The notes: generated by a model from the sequence alone, not told the origin. Shown: positions 1 to 9,043, counted from the first letter of the stretch. The stretch: 64,000 nucleotides of DNA from Sulfurimonas sp. (GCF_028714975.1 NZ_JAQTLH010000006.1:1-64000), one strand, 5' to 3'. Translations and numbers: made by a program.

Positions 1-440
1 GATGTGGCTTGCGGAACGGGTAGAAATACGCACTTTTTGGCTGATTTGGGATTTTTGTAGATGCCGTCGATATATCCGACTATGCTCTTGGTAAAGTAAA
101 AAAAGGCTCAACGATTACCAAAATAGATGCAGATTTGGATAAGTACAATCTGGCTCCAAATAAGTATGATTTGATAGTAAATGTCAACTACCTAAACCGT
201 CGTTTGGTTTCGCAGATGAAAGACGCACTTCGTAGCGGTGGAGTTTTGATGTTTGAAACATTTATAGTGGCACACGGGGATTTCAATCTTCCGACTACAA
301 ACTTAGATTATCTTCTGCGTAAAAATGAACTTCTTCACTCTTTTATCGGACTTGATGTAATCTACTATGAAGAGAGAATCGATATAAATCTAAGAGGTGA
401 GAAGATAAAAGTGGCATCTCTAGTAGCTAAAAAAGGATAA
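1..440 (+). pseudogene. Class I SAM-dependent methyltransferase, 5'-truncated by the window and frameshifted
   Basis: The first codons read DVACGTGRNTHFLADLGF, a motif I (SAM-binding, DxxCGTG) of class I methyltransferases, then hit a TAG at 58-60. From 57 the third frame continues with VDAVDISDYALG (motif II with the acidic residue) and YDLIVNVNYLNRR (motif IV) to a stop at 438-440. The two halves join perfectly if one T is added to the five-T run at 52-56. This is therefore one gene with an apparent single-base loss in a homopolymer, either a sequencing error or a real frameshift. An in-frame ATG at 135 could give a 101-residue product lacking the SAM site. Substrate cannot be told; the end of the gene lies 7 bases from the convergent chemoreceptor gene. 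Confidence 0.7.
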
Positions 441-447
441 TACCTTT

Positions 448-2052
448 TTAGCTTCTAAACTCGTTAATGCGAGAGTCAAGCAGATGAGCTACTTCAAGTA
501 GGCGTTTTGAGTCGTTTTCAATGCTGATTACTCTCTCTTTATTTGAGGTTGAGTGGTGATTGATTTCGTTGATTTTATTGATAATTTCGTCAGTGTGTTT
601 TACGATAGTCTCCGAATCTTGAACTGATTTAATTGCCACTTCAATTGAGTGTCTCATCTGTGATGATGTGTCGTTGATTTTTTCTTCAACATCTTTTGAG
701 ATGGTTGTTAATTTCTCCATACCTCTTGCGTTATCATTCATCTTATCGCTTACATCGTTAATAGATTGAACAATTGTGCTGACGCTGATCTCAATCTCCG
801 TAAGAGATTTTTGTGTGCGTTCTGCTAGTTTTCTCACTTCGTCGGCAACAACGGCAAAACCGCGTCCGTGTTCACCTGCTCTTGCAGCCTCAATCGCTGC
901 ATTAAGCGCTAAAAGGTTTGTCTGCTCGGCTATGTCTTTTATAACAAGCAGAACGCTTTTAACTTGATCGGCATCTTGTTTTAAGTTTGACAACTGACCG
1001 GAGAGCTCATTTTCCACTTCTATAAATACGGCAACTTCATCAACTAACTGATCCAGTGCTTCTCTTGATGATTCAAGGTTAAAATTTGCTTGTGAAACTT
1101 TTTCTTGCGTCTCTCTTGCCATTGCTATTGATTTATCAAGAATCTCTTTTATGGATTTACTTTTATATGTAGTGTCTAAAACGATAGCACTCTCTTCTTC
1201 GATACTGTTGTGAATTGAGTAAGAAGACTCCGTTATCATGTTAGCGATAGAGACATTTTGGCTTCCTAGTGATTTGACATCATTGATTGTGTTTTGTATG
1301 GAACTTACAAAATCATTTACCGCATAAGCAGATTTTGCAAACTCATTTTCTCGTAAAACTTCAATTCTTTTGGTTAAATCTTTATCTCCGTCAACTAGAG
1401 CGCGAATACGAGAGCGAAGTTCATCTAGCGGAGCGATAACTTCTTTGCCGAAGAAGAGACTGATTATAATCGCAAATGCAACAAATACTATAATAAGCGT
1501 GATTAGTAAAATCATTTTTGTATTATTGATTTCTCCGTCGTTTGCATCAAGAGAGATTACAAGATTCATAACTCCAAGTATATCTCCATCTTTTGCGTTG
1601 GAGTGACATGAGATACAACTAGCATCTGCTATCATCGGATTTAGTAGTTGAATGGAGTGGTGATTGTTCCCTGTTTTTTCAATCGTTTTAGGCTTTTTGC
1701 TAGCAAATACCTCTTTAATCATCGCATCATTTGTAAATGTTTCACCGTCTTTTTTGTAAATTTCAAGCACTAGTTCAGATTTTGAAACATCAAGAGACTC
1801 AATCCCTTTAATGTCTTTGGATTTATTTAATGTTTTTGCAACGACTTCAGGATCTCCCGTTAGCATGCTCTGAGTAACTGTTTGAAATATAGATTGACTT
1901 AACATCTCAAGGGAGTGTTTCGCCGTTTTGTTTGAAAAGTCATTGAATGTATAAGAGATGTAACTATACATCGAACCGACTGCAAGAGCGCCGAAAAATA
2001 AAATTGTAACAACGATACGAGATTTGACTGAAACTAACATTGTGCCATCCAT
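448..2052 (-). CDS. Methyl-accepting chemotaxis protein with periplasmic c-type haem motif
   Basis: A 534-residue chemoreceptor. TM1 is at about residues 12-33, then a periplasmic sensor of about 145 residues ending in [12 protein letters not shown] (CxxCH at about 145-149, a covalent haem-c attachment motif), TM2 at about 180-202, a HAMP segment, and a cytoplasmic helical signalling domain with the conserved hairpin [19 protein letters not shown] near 375-393 that binds CheA/CheW. From the family one expects it to drive taxis; the haem site suggests redox, O2 or NO sensing (inference). No C-terminal CheR/CheB tether pentapeptide is seen. A second ATG at 2040 (product starting MLVSVKSR) is an equally possible start; neither has a strong Shine-Dalgarno. 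It lies downstream of recO on the same strand, 51 bases away. Confidence 0.93.
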   Translation of the reverse strand: MDGTMLVSVKSRIVVTILFFGALAVGSMYSYISYTFNDFSNKTAKHSLEMLSQSIFQTVTQSMLTGDPEVVAKTLNKSKDIKGIESLDVSKSELVLEIYKKDGETFTNDAMIKEVFASKKPKTIEKTGNNHHSIQLLNPMIADASCISCHSNAKDGDILGVMNLVISLDANDGEINNTKMILLITLIIVFVAFAIIISLFFGKEVIAPLDELRSRIRALVDGDKDLTKRIEVLRENEFAKSAYAVNDFVSSIQNTINDVKSLGSQNVSIANMITESSYSIHNSIEEESAIVLDTTYKSKSIKEILDKSIAMARETQEKVSQANFNLESSREALDQLVDEVAVFIEVENELSGQLSNLKQDADQVKSVLLVIKDIAEQTNLLALNAAIEAARAGEHGRGFAVVADEVRKLAERTQKSLTEIEISVSTIVQSINDVSDKMNDNARGMEKLTTISKDVEEKINDTSSQMRHSIEVAIKSVQDSETIVKHTDEIINKINEINHHSTSNKERVISIENDSKRLLEVAHLLDSRINEFRS

Positions 2053-2103
2053 GAAAAATTATTTTCAATTCTATCATAAGAATGTTTCAATATGTATATT
2101 TTT

Positions 2104-2724
2104 TTACAATCCTTCAAGTAAAATATACCAAAGCCTGTCTATCTCGTCATCGTTTAAAAATAGGGTAGATTTGTTTTTGAAAAGTTCGATTAAAGCGCTT
2201 TTTTTAATGCTAAATGTATGTGAGCAGCTCTTGTGTGTCGGTAGAAATGCACGAAGCAAAGAGATATCCTCATCATGTATTGGAGTAGAACATAAAAAAC
2301 ATTCAAACTCTTTATGTAATCTCCCCTCATGTTCTAGTATCTTTATATATGATTCTATCGCTACTCTTTTTGGATTTTGTTTGTTCCAGTTTTGCGAAGC
2401 ACTATCTAAGAGTTCAAAGTAGAACTCATCAATTTCATCGGCATCTTTTAGGTGTTTGTAAAAAAGTGCGCTAAAGTCTTGCCAGAGTTTTAGAAGTTTG
2501 TAATCGTTTATCCATTTAAATCCTATATGAATCACATCTTTTAGTCTATGTACTGTGGATTTAAAAGAACTTTCTTTCTCATAATCTATTTTAAAGCCGA
2601 GATTTATAACTCCGTGTCTTGCACCGTAAAATCTATAAAGAGTATCTAAGTTATCTCTTGATAAAATTGTCACTATTAAATCTTCATCTTTAACTCTGTT
2701 GAGATTTAAAATAAAACCCTGCAT
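2104..2724 (-). CDS. recO: DNA repair protein RecO
   Basis: A 206-residue protein starting MQGFILNLNRVKDEDLIV, the short N-terminal OB fold of epsilonproteobacterial RecO. The helical C-terminal half has a cysteine cluster (CFLC at about 143-146, a later THKSC) in the position of the zinc site. RecO loads RecA onto SSB-coated single-stranded DNA with RecR in the RecF pathway. It is shorter than the roughly 240-residue E. coli protein, usual for this phylum. It is divergent from gltB across a 177-base gap and may share a transcript with the chemoreceptor gene downstream. Confidence 0.88.
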   Translation of the reverse strand: MQGFILNLNRVKDEDLIVTILSRDNLDTLYRFYGARHGVINLGFKIDYEKESSFKSTVHRLKDVIHIGFKWINDYKLLKLWQDFSALFYKHLKDADEIDEFYFELLDSASQNWNKQNPKRVAIESYIKILEHEGRLHKEFECFLCSTPIHDEDISLLRAFLPTHKSCSHTFSIKKSALIELFKNKSTLFLNDDEIDRLWYILLEGL

Positions 2725-2804
2725 TATTCGCTTCTTTTGTACACATATTTTGTTTTTTATTTAAAAATTATCCTGATATTATATTTTTTTAAACCTTTAA
2801 CCAG

Positions 2805-2810
2805 TATAAT
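2805..2810 (+). promoter_or_regulatory. -10 box of the gltB promoter
   Basis: TATAAT preceded by CCAG in the recO-gltB gap, 91 bases before the gltB ATG. It would give a start point near 2817 and a leader of about 85 nt containing the palindrome at 2860-2876. No good -35 hexamer, as is usual for Campylobacterota sigma-70 promoters. Confidence 0.6.
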
Positions 2811-2859
2811 GCAACTCTTGTCTCTAAATAGACTAAGTTTCTTTAAAAAGAGATTAAAT

Positions 2860-2876
2860 TTGTAATAATATTACAA
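2860..2876. promoter_or_regulatory. Perfect palindrome in the gltB leader, candidate operator
   Basis: TTGTAATAATATTACAA is a perfect inverted repeat with 8-base arms around one central base. It lies about 45 bases downstream of the predicted gltB start point and 25 bases before its ATG. A dimeric regulator of nitrogen assimilation binding here would block elongation. The regulator is unknown, and AT-rich palindromes arise by chance in such DNA. Confidence 0.4.
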
Positions 2877-2901
2877 AAAATTGTAAAATTTAGGAGTTAA
2901 T

Positions 2902-5900
2902 ATGGTTGAGCATCATGATTTATTAAGATCATTCAAAGATAATTGCGGTTTTGGTCTTGTAGCAAATATTAAAAACAGAGCATCACATAAAGTTTTAAAT
3001 GATGCGGTGACTGCATTAGAAAGAATGATGCATCGCGGTGCGGTGGCAGCTGACGGTAAAACCGGAGACGGAAGCGGTCTGCTTTTATCTCTGCCTGAAG
3101 AGTTCCTTCGTATGGAGGCGACTAATAGAGGTATCGAGTTACCAAAACAGTTTGCAATAGCTTCAGTTTTTACAAAAGATTTGAAAAATTTAGATGTAGT
3201 AGAAGAAATTTGTGAAGCCAATGACCTTAAAATTGTTCTTCGCAGAGTCGTTCCGGTTGACACAAACGCACTTGGAGAACAAGCTTTAGCATCTCTGCCG
3301 AATATTATTCAACTTTTTATTACTCCAAACTCTATTATGGCTACAAATAGATTTGATGCGCTTTTATATCTTTCAAGAAAAGAGAGTGAGCACAAACTTA
3401 TAGATGATAGAGATTTTTATATAGCATCGATGAGCTCAAAAGTTCTTTCATATAAAGGTCTTGTTATGCCTACGCATATTAAAGAGTTTTATAAAGACCT
3501 GCAAGATGAAAACTTTAAAATCTCTTTTTCACTATTTCATCAAAGATTTTCAACAAATACTCTGCCTGAGTGGAAACTTGCACAACCGTTTCGCGCTGTA
3601 GCACATAACGGCGAAATCAACTCTGTTGAGGGGAATCGTTTTAATGTAGAGATAAAATCCGAATCAATTAAGAGTGAAGTTTTTACAGACGAAGAGATAC
3701 AAAGAATATTACCGATTTTACAGCCTAGACTATCCGACAGCGGCTCTGCAGATAACTTTTTTGAGTTTCTTTTAGTCAATGGAATGGATTTTTTCAAAGC
3801 CGTTCGTGCAGTTATTCCTGCAGCTTGGCAAAACGCTCCGCATATGGATCCTGAACTCCGTGCATTTTATGAGTTTCACTCTACTGTTTTTGAAGCATGG
3901 GACGGTCCTGCGGCGTTTTCCGTAACGGACGGAAGATATGTCGGTTGTGTGTTAGATAGAAACGGTCTTCGTCCATCAAAATATATAATAACAAAAGATG
4001 ATACTCTACTGATTGCCAGCGAGTACGGTGTTGTCGATATTGCTGAAGAGGATATCAAAGAGAGAGGTCGTCTGCAGTCAGGTGAGATGCTGGGACTGGA
4101 CCTTAAATTTGGTAAAATATTAAAAAATAGTGAAATTAACGACTATTTAAAAAGTTCAAATCCATATATGAAGTGGCTTAATGAACATATGATTTATCTG
4201 CAAGAGCATGTAGTGGATCAATACATGTCGACCTCCGAGTATGACAAAGAGGAGCTAATCGCAAGACAGAGATATTTTAACATTACGCATGAAGTCATAG
4301 AACAGGTAATCGAACCTATGATTTTAGAGGGTAAAGAGGCTGTAGGCTCTATGGGTGATGACACTCCGCTTGCCGCATTTTCAAATAAACAAAGAGCATT
4401 TACAGACTTCTTTAAGCAAAAATTTGCTCAAGTAACAAATCCTCCGATTGACCCGATTAGAGAAAAAGTGGTAATGAGCTTAAATACAGGCTTTGGAGAA
4501 GTTCATAATATTTTAGATGAAGTTCCTTTCCATGCACACCGTTTAAAGTCTATCTCACCGATTATTACAAGTGAAAAATTACATATTTTAAAATCGTTTG
4601 GAGATAAAAAAACACCGAGTTATCAAGCTTTTTATCAAAGTAAAACATTCTCTACCGCTTATGAAAAAGATTTGAAAAAAGCTTTGGACTCTTTGGTTGA
4701 ATGTGTTGTTGATTCTGTAAAAAATGAGGGAACCAGAATTGTAATTTTAGATGATTACGAATTTAGTAAAAGTAATAAAATTATTCCTATGGCAATGGCA
4801 ATCGGTCGTTTAAATATTGCACTTTTAAAGGCAAAAGTTCGTCATCTTGTTTCTATGATTGCAGTGAGCGGTGAAGTGTATGATCCACATTGTGCAGCGG
4901 TGCTTATAGGGTACGGTGCAAATGCAATACATCCTAAACTTTTAGCAGAGACGGTTATTGAACATACAAAGCGTTCTAATGCAATTACGCTGGATTGCCA
5001 TACTGCTTTAAAGGCGGTTCACAGTGCCTTAAATGCGGGAATTTTAAAAATAATGTCTAAAATGGGAATTTCAACTATCGCCTCTTATAGAAATGCAGGC
5101 TTATTTGATGTTATGGGGCTTAGCCGTGAAATAGTAGAAGAGTGTTTTGAGATGTCAAACTCTGCACTGGGCGGACTTACTTATAGCGATATCGACGATA
5201 GACTTACAAAGTATCATGCAGAGGCGTTTAACAGCGACGGATTTAATAAGATTTTTCCGCTTAACATAGGCGGATACTATAAGTTCTATACAAATCAAGA
5301 ACATCATGATTTCGGTCCTGCCGTTATTCAAGCTATCCATGCAATGGCCCAGAGCGGATCTAAGAAAGATTATGATAAATTAAGAGACCTTGTAAACAAA
5401 AGAGGATTGAAATTTATTCGTGACTTCTTTGATATAGAATCTGATAGAAAGCCGATAGATATCTCAGAAGTTGAGCCTAAAGAAACAATATTTAAGAGAT
5501 TTGCATCAGCTGCTATGAGTCTTGGTTCTATCTCTCCTGAAGCGCATGAGACTATAGCAATTGCCATGAATCAGATAGGTGCTCAGTCAAACTCCGGAGA
5601 AGGCGGAGAGGACAGCGATAGATTTGGAACAAATAGAAATTCAAAAATCAAGCAAGTTGCAAGCGGAAGATTCGGAGTTACTCCGGCTTATCTAAGAAGT
5701 GCCGAAGAGATTCAGATAAAAGTTGCTCAAGGAGCAAAACCGGGTGAAGGCGGACAGCTTCCGGGTCATAAAGTATCTCCGCTTATCGGAAAGCTTCGCT
5801 ATACGGTTCCGGGTGTTACGCTTATTTCGCCTCCTCCTCATCACGATATCTACTCGATTGAAGATTTGGCACAGTTGATTTTTGATGTAAAACAGGTAAA

Positions 5901-7341
5901 TCCAAAAGCAAGAGTTGCGGTTAAACTGGTTTCTACAATCGGTGTAGGAACAATTGCAGCCGGTGTCGCAAAAGCGTATGCCGACAAGATTATCATCTCA
6001 GGCGGTGACGGCGGAACTGGTGCTGCGCCGCTAACTTCTATCAAGTTTGCAGGAAATCCTTGGGAATTAGGGCTCAGCGAAGCGCATAATGCATTAAAAG
6101 CAAATAACCTTAGAAGTTTAGTAGAAGTTCAAGCAGACGGCGGATTAAAAACAGGTCTTGATGTTGTAAAAGCGGCACTTTTGGGGGCTGAGAGCTACGC
6201 GTTTGGTACGGGAGTTTTAACTATCGTCGGTTGTAAAATGCTCAGAATTTGTCATGTAAATAAATGTAGTGTGGGAATTGCTACGCAAAACGAGAAGCTT
6301 CGACAAGAGTTTTTCAAAGGGCATGTTCATCAGCTTGTAAATTACTTTACGCTTTTAGCAGAAGATGTTCGCTCTATCATGGCACAGCTTGGTTTTAAGA
6401 CAATGGAAGAGATGATAGGAAGAAGCGATCTTCTAAAAGTTGTGGATGACGAGTTTGCTCAGAAGTTTGACTTTAGTGCTGTTTTACATCAAGAAGATGG
6501 TGTAAACAGTTGTCAGCAAAAATTCAATCATCCGTTTGATGATAATGCTTTTGAAAAAGATGTTTTAAAAGAGGCTATGGGAACGATTAAAAATCCTGAA
6601 CATCCGGTAAGAATCAGCAGAGAAATTACAAATGTAAATAGAAGTTTCGGAGCACTCATTAGCGGTGAAATCGCTGAATATTACGGCAATAAAGGTTTAA
6701 ATCCGGATACTATCAGAATTAATTTAACAGGTATTTCGGGACAAGCACTGGGTGCATTTTTGATACCGGGTGTTTCAATTTACTTAGACGGTGTTGCAAA
6801 CGACTATATCGGTAAAGGTATGCACGGCGGTAAAATAATTGTTACTTCTAAAAATGAGGGTCAAGAGTTTGCTGCGGGCGGAAATACATGTCTTTACGGT
6901 GCGACGGGCGGAAAACTCTATATCTCAGGAAGCGTGGGCGAGAGATTTGCCGTTCGTAACTCGGGAGCGCTTGCTATCGTTGAAGGAACAGGCGATAATG
7001 CTTGTGAATATATGACAGGCGGAGTAGTCGTGATTTTAGGCAAGACAGGAATCAACTTCGGAGCGGGTATGACGGGCGGAATCAGCTTTGTGTATGATGA
7101 AGAGCATAAATTTATGGAAAATGCTAATCGTGAATTGGTGGAACTTGTCAGAATCGATACGGACGAAGCAGATGAAGCAAGACATTATCTTAAAAAACTT
7201 CTAAAAAGTTATGTCGTTGAGACACAGAGCAAAAAAGCAAAGGCTCTTTTAGAAAACTTCAGGGTAGAAGTGAGAAATTTTTGGCTTGTAAAACCTAAAA
7301 ATTTAACAAAACTTCCTATTAATTTAGAGATCGGAGATTAA
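2902..7341 (+). CDS. gltB: Glutamate synthase (NADPH) large subunit
   Basis: A 1479-residue GOGAT alpha subunit, the usual length. It hydrolyses glutamine and passes ammonia through a tunnel to 2-oxoglutarate, giving two glutamates. The N-terminal glutamine amidotransferase (class II) domain follows a short propeptide, the nucleophile being Cys15 in DNCGFGLVA. The FMN synthase domain covers about 870-1230, with the 3Fe-4S cysteines in CKMLRICHVNKC near 1111-1122. The C-terminal GXGXG beta-helix domain is glycine-rich (about 1240-1440). The start has AGGAG six bases upstream. gltD follows two bases after the stop, so both subunits are co-translated. This is the GS-GOGAT route of ammonium assimilation in the cytoplasm. 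Confidence 0.98.
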   Translation: MVEHHDLLRSFKDNCGFGLVANIKNRASHKVLNDAVTALERMMHRGAVAADGKTGDGSGLLLSLPEEFLRMEATNRGIELPKQFAIASVFTKDLKNLDVVEEICEANDLKIVLRRVVPVDTNALGEQALASLPNIIQLFITPNSIMATNRFDALLYLSRKESEHKLIDDRDFYIASMSSKVLSYKGLVMPTHIKEFYKDLQDENFKISFSLFHQRFSTNTLPEWKLAQPFRAVAHNGEINSVEGNRFNVEIKSESIKSEVFTDEEIQRILPILQPRLSDSGSADNFFEFLLVNGMDFFKAVRAVIPAAWQNAPHMDPELRAFYEFHSTVFEAWDGPAAFSVTDGRYVGCVLDRNGLRPSKYIITKDDTLLIASEYGVVDIAEEDIKERGRLQSGEMLGLDLKFGKILKNSEINDYLKSSNPYMKWLNEHMIYLQEHVVDQYMSTSEYDKEELIARQRYFNITHEVIEQVIEPMILEGKEAVGSMGDDTPLAAFSNKQRAFTDFFKQKFAQVTNPPIDPIREKVVMSLNTGFGEVHNILDEVPFHAHRLKSISPIITSEKLHILKSFGDKKTPSYQAFYQSKTFSTAYEKDLKKALDSLVECVVDSVKNEGTRIVILDDYEFSKSNKIIPMAMAIGRLNIALLKAKVRHLVSMIAVSGEVYDPHCAAVLIGYGANAIHPKLLAETVIEHTKRSNAITLDCHTALKAVHSALNAGILKIMSKMGISTIASYRNAGLFDVMGLSREIVEECFEMSNSALGGLTYSDIDDRLTKYHAEAFNSDGFNKIFPLNIGGYYKFYTNQEHHDFGPAVIQAIHAMAQSGSKKDYDKLRDLVNKRGLKFIRDFFDIESDRKPIDISEVEPKETIFKRFASAAMSLGSISPEAHETIAIAMNQIGAQSNSGEGGEDSDRFGTNRNSKIKQVASGRFGVTPAYLRSAEEIQIKVAQGAKPGEGGQLPGHKVSPLIGKLRYTVPGVTLISPPPHHDIYSIEDLAQLIFDVKQVNPKARVAVKLVSTIGVGTIAAGVAKAYADKIIISGGDGGTGAAPLTSIKFAGNPWELGLSEAHNALKANNLRSLVEVQADGGLKTGLDVVKAALLGAESYAFGTGVLTIVGCKMLRICHVNKCSVGIATQNEKLRQEFFKGHVHQLVNYFTLLAEDVRSIMAQLGFKTMEEMIGRSDLLKVVDDEFAQKFDFSAVLHQEDGVNSCQQKFNHPFDDNAFEKDVLKEAMGTIKNPEHPVRISREITNVNRSFGALISGEIAEYYGNKGLNPDTIRINLTGISGQALGAFLIPGVSIYLDGVANDYIGKGMHGGKIIVTSKNEGQEFAAGGNTCLYGATGGKLYISGSVGERFAVRNSGALAIVEGTGDNACEYMTGGVVVILGKTGINFGAGMTGGISFVYDEEHKFMENANRELVELVRIDTDEADEARHYLKKLLKSYVVETQSKKAKALLENFRVEVRNFWLVKPKNLTKLPINLEIGD

Positions 7342-7343
7342 TC

Positions 7344-8729
7344 ATGAGAGAATATTTAACAATCGATAGAGTAGAAGCTAGAAAAAGATTAGTCGTTGAG
7401 AGAACAAAAGATTTTGGCGAGATTTATGAAGTTTTTGACAAGAGTGAAGCGGCAACTCAAAGTGAGAGATGTATCCAGTGCGGAGACCCGTTTTGTCTAA
7501 ACAAATGTCCGCTGCATAACTATGTTCCGCAATGGCTAAAAGCCGTAAGTGAAAAAGATTTGGAGTTTGCGTTTAAACTCTCAAATGAGCCGTCACCGTT
7601 TCCCGAAGTTATGGGGAGAGTTTGTCCGCATGACAGACTTTGCGAGGGTGATTGTACGCTAAATGACGGTCACGGCGCTATAACAATCGGCTCTGTTGAG
7701 ACATACATTACGGAAGAGGGATTTAAAGCGGGATATAAACCTGATTTTCCCGGGATTACAACGGATAAAAGAGTGGCAATTATAGGAAGCGGTCCGGCGG
7801 GACTCTCTGCTGCGACATATCTTTTACGCTCGGGAATCGCCGTTACTATGTATGAGAGAAGTGACAGAGCAGGTGGACTTCTGACTTATGGAATCCCAAA
7901 CTTTAAACTTGACAAAAAGATTATAGAGCGTCGTATAAAGTTTCTTATCGAAGCAGGAATGGAACTTGTGCTTAACTGTGAAGTAGGTCGCGATATCTCG
8001 TTTGAAGAGATAGCTTCTAAGCATGATGCAATGTTTATCGGTGTCGGTGCAACAAAAGCTAAAATCGCTTCTATAAACGGTGAAAAAGCAAGCAATGTTT
8101 ATAAAGCGATGGATTACTTAACTGCAATACAAAGAAAAAATTTCAAACTCTCTTATGATAAAAAGTTTGATTTTAAAGATAAAGATGTAGTTGTAATCGG
8201 CGGCGGCGATACTGCTATGGATTGTCTTAGAACTGCAAAAAGAGATGGCGCAAAGAGTGTAATGTGTCTATACCGCCGTGATGCGCATAATATGCCCGGA
8301 AGCCAAAAAGAGTATAAAAATGCTATGGAAGAGGGCGTGGATTTTACATTTTTTGTCTCTCCAAAAGAGATTATTTTAAACGAAAACGGAGTGGCTATTG
8401 CCGTTGAAGTTATAAAAACAACTCTTGGCGCAAAAGATGAGAGCGGTCGTCAAAAAATGGAAGAGATAAAAGGAAGTGAATTTAGAGTCAGCGCAGATGT
8501 AGTTATTATGTCGTTAGGCTTTGACCCTGAAGTTCCGTCGTTCTTGGCAGAAAACGGGATTGAAACAAATAAGTGGGGCGGGATTATCATTAATGAAGAT
8601 ACGCATGAAACAACGACTGCGGGAGTTTATGCAGGCGGTGACTGTTACAGAGGAGCCGACTTGGTTGTAAGTGCCGCATATGACGGTCGTGAAGCAGCAA
8701 GAAGCATCGTTAAATCTTTACTTAAGTAG
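7344..8729 (+). CDS. gltD: Glutamate synthase (NADPH) small subunit
   Basis: A 461-residue GOGAT beta subunit that takes electrons from NADPH through FAD to the large subunit. The N-terminal iron-sulfur region has CIQCGDPFCLNKCP (about 46-59) and CPHDRLCEGDC (about 94-104). The FAD Rossmann motif is GSGPAGLSAA (about 150) and the NADPH motif VVIGGGDTAMDC (about 283). The full domain order of the family is present and nothing is missing. It is co-transcribed with gltB. A 342-base stretch without a conventional gene follows, holding the small antisense locus described at 8775-8958. Confidence 0.97.
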   Translation: MREYLTIDRVEARKRLVVERTKDFGEIYEVFDKSEAATQSERCIQCGDPFCLNKCPLHNYVPQWLKAVSEKDLEFAFKLSNEPSPFPEVMGRVCPHDRLCEGDCTLNDGHGAITIGSVETYITEEGFKAGYKPDFPGITTDKRVAIIGSGPAGLSAATYLLRSGIAVTMYERSDRAGGLLTYGIPNFKLDKKIIERRIKFLIEAGMELVLNCEVGRDISFEEIASKHDAMFIGVGATKAKIASINGEKASNVYKAMDYLTAIQRKNFKLSYDKKFDFKDKDVVVIGGGDTAMDCLRTAKRDGAKSVMCLYRRDAHNMPGSQKEYKNAMEEGVDFTFFVSPKEIILNENGVAIAVEVIKTTLGAKDESGRQKMEEIKGSEFRVSADVVIMSLGFDPEVPSFLAENGIETNKWGGIIINEDTHETTTAGVYAGGDCYRGADLVVSAAYDGREAARSIVKSLLK

Positions 8730-8774
8730 TCTTTATGACACTTTTTTATATTTACTTGCAGTTATTTATAAATA

Positions 8775-8783
8775 TGATATAAT
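8775..8783 (+). promoter_or_regulatory. Extended -10 promoter reading antisense to the 19-residue ORF
   Basis: TGATATAAT is a perfect extended -10 (TGnTATAAT), identical to the box used by accD at 9035-9043. It lies 46 bases after gltD, and its predicted start point is about 8790. Transcription would run through the 8801-8822 hairpin and then antisense across the small ORF at 8829-8888, as in a type I antitoxin RNA. It could instead add transcription to accD if not terminated. Confidence 0.6.
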
Positions 8784-8800
8784 TCTGCTAGTTGGGACAA

Positions 8801-8822
8801 ATAGAGAGCGGGGGCTCTCTAT
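8801..8822. repeat. Perfect 9-bp hairpin with four-base loop
   Basis: ATAGAGAGC, GGGG, GCTCTCTAT: a perfect stem. On the minus strand it follows AAAAGCTT and precedes TTTGTCCC, so it could end or protect the 3' end of the small-ORF mRNA. On the plus strand it would form the 5' hairpin of the antisense RNA and show a GGGG loop. The U tract is too weak to call a firm terminator on either strand. Confidence 0.6.
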
Positions 8823-8828
8823 AAGCTT

Positions 8829-8888
8829 TTAATACAATCTTTCTGCTAAAAGCATCAAGATTATAACAATTACAAGGGCTAATTGCAT
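8829..8888 (-). CDS. 19-residue hydrophobic peptide, candidate type I toxin
   Basis: ATG to TAA encodes MQLALVIVIILMLLAERLY: one uninterrupted hydrophobic helix with a short charged, tyrosine-ended tail. On the minus strand the start has AAAGGA seven bases upstream, a strong Shine-Dalgarno, but AAAGG is paired with CCTTT in a small hairpin (8897-8910). A TATAAT lies at 8953-8958 on the same strand, and a strong opposing promoter at 8775-8783. Size and composition resemble Ibs-type toxic membrane peptides, although I cannot show homology. Alternatives are a harmless single-helix accessory subunit or chance. It is too short for normal gene finders. Confidence 0.5.
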   Translation of the reverse strand: MQLALVIVIILMLLAERLY

Positions 8889-8952
8889 TGTTACATCCTT
8901 TTGTTAAAGGCTGACCCTGTCCCACCTTCCACCTCACAATACAATCAAACCA

Positions 8953-8958
8953 ATTATA
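8953..8958 (-). promoter_or_regulatory. -10 box upstream of the 19-residue ORF
   Basis: The plus strand reads ATTATA, so the minus strand has TATAAT in GGTTATAATTGG. The predicted start is near 8945, giving a 5' leader of about 56 nt before the ATG at 8888, long enough to hold the end-pairing TGGGACA element and the anti-Shine-Dalgarno hairpin. Confidence 0.5.
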
Positions 8959-9034
8959 ACCGCCAACTAGAACTGAAATAATAGCCATAATAAATTATGA
9001 TTTTTATGAGAATTTTTCAATTGAAGTATAAATT

Positions 9035-9043
9035 TGATATAAT
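9035..9043 (+). promoter_or_regulatory. Extended -10 promoter of the accD operon
   Basis: TGATATAAT, start point near 9050. Because it lies downstream of the first in-frame ATG (8997), the transcript can only be translated from the TTG at 9072. Confidence 0.65.

Larger units (their letters stand above)
8793..8924 (-). ncRNA. Candidate structured, antisense-overlapped small mRNA
   Basis: The region encloses the 19-residue ORF and has three structural elements. (1) TGGGACA at 8793-8799 is exactly complementary to TGTCCCA at 8918-8924, which would tie the 5' and 3' ends of a minus-strand transcript together. (2) A 9-bp perfect stem with a four-base loop lies at 8801-8822 on the 3' side. (3) A 5-bp hairpin at 8897-8910 holds the Shine-Dalgarno of the ORF. 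End pairing, a sequestered ribosome site and an opposing promoter are hallmarks of type I toxin mRNAs (established for Hok and Helicobacter AapA). The assignment is inference; the extent is bounded by the pairing elements. Confidence 0.45.

Noticed and set aside
2038..2047. TGGCAC on the minus strand near the chemoreceptor start as a sigma-54 promoter
   Set aside because: No TTGC element at the required spacing.
2024..2422. 132-residue plus-strand frame
   Set aside because: It is antisense to recO and the chemoreceptor start, with no domain.
8793..8924. Considered signal recognition particle RNA, 6S RNA or tmRNA for the structured gap
   Set aside because: No conserved SRP tetraloop core, no tmRNA tRNA-like ends and far too short for 6S.
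8788..8988. 66-residue open frame on the minus strand through the gltD-accD gap
   Set aside because: It has no ribosome site, mixed low-quality composition, and overlaps the much better signalled 19-residue ORF in another frame.
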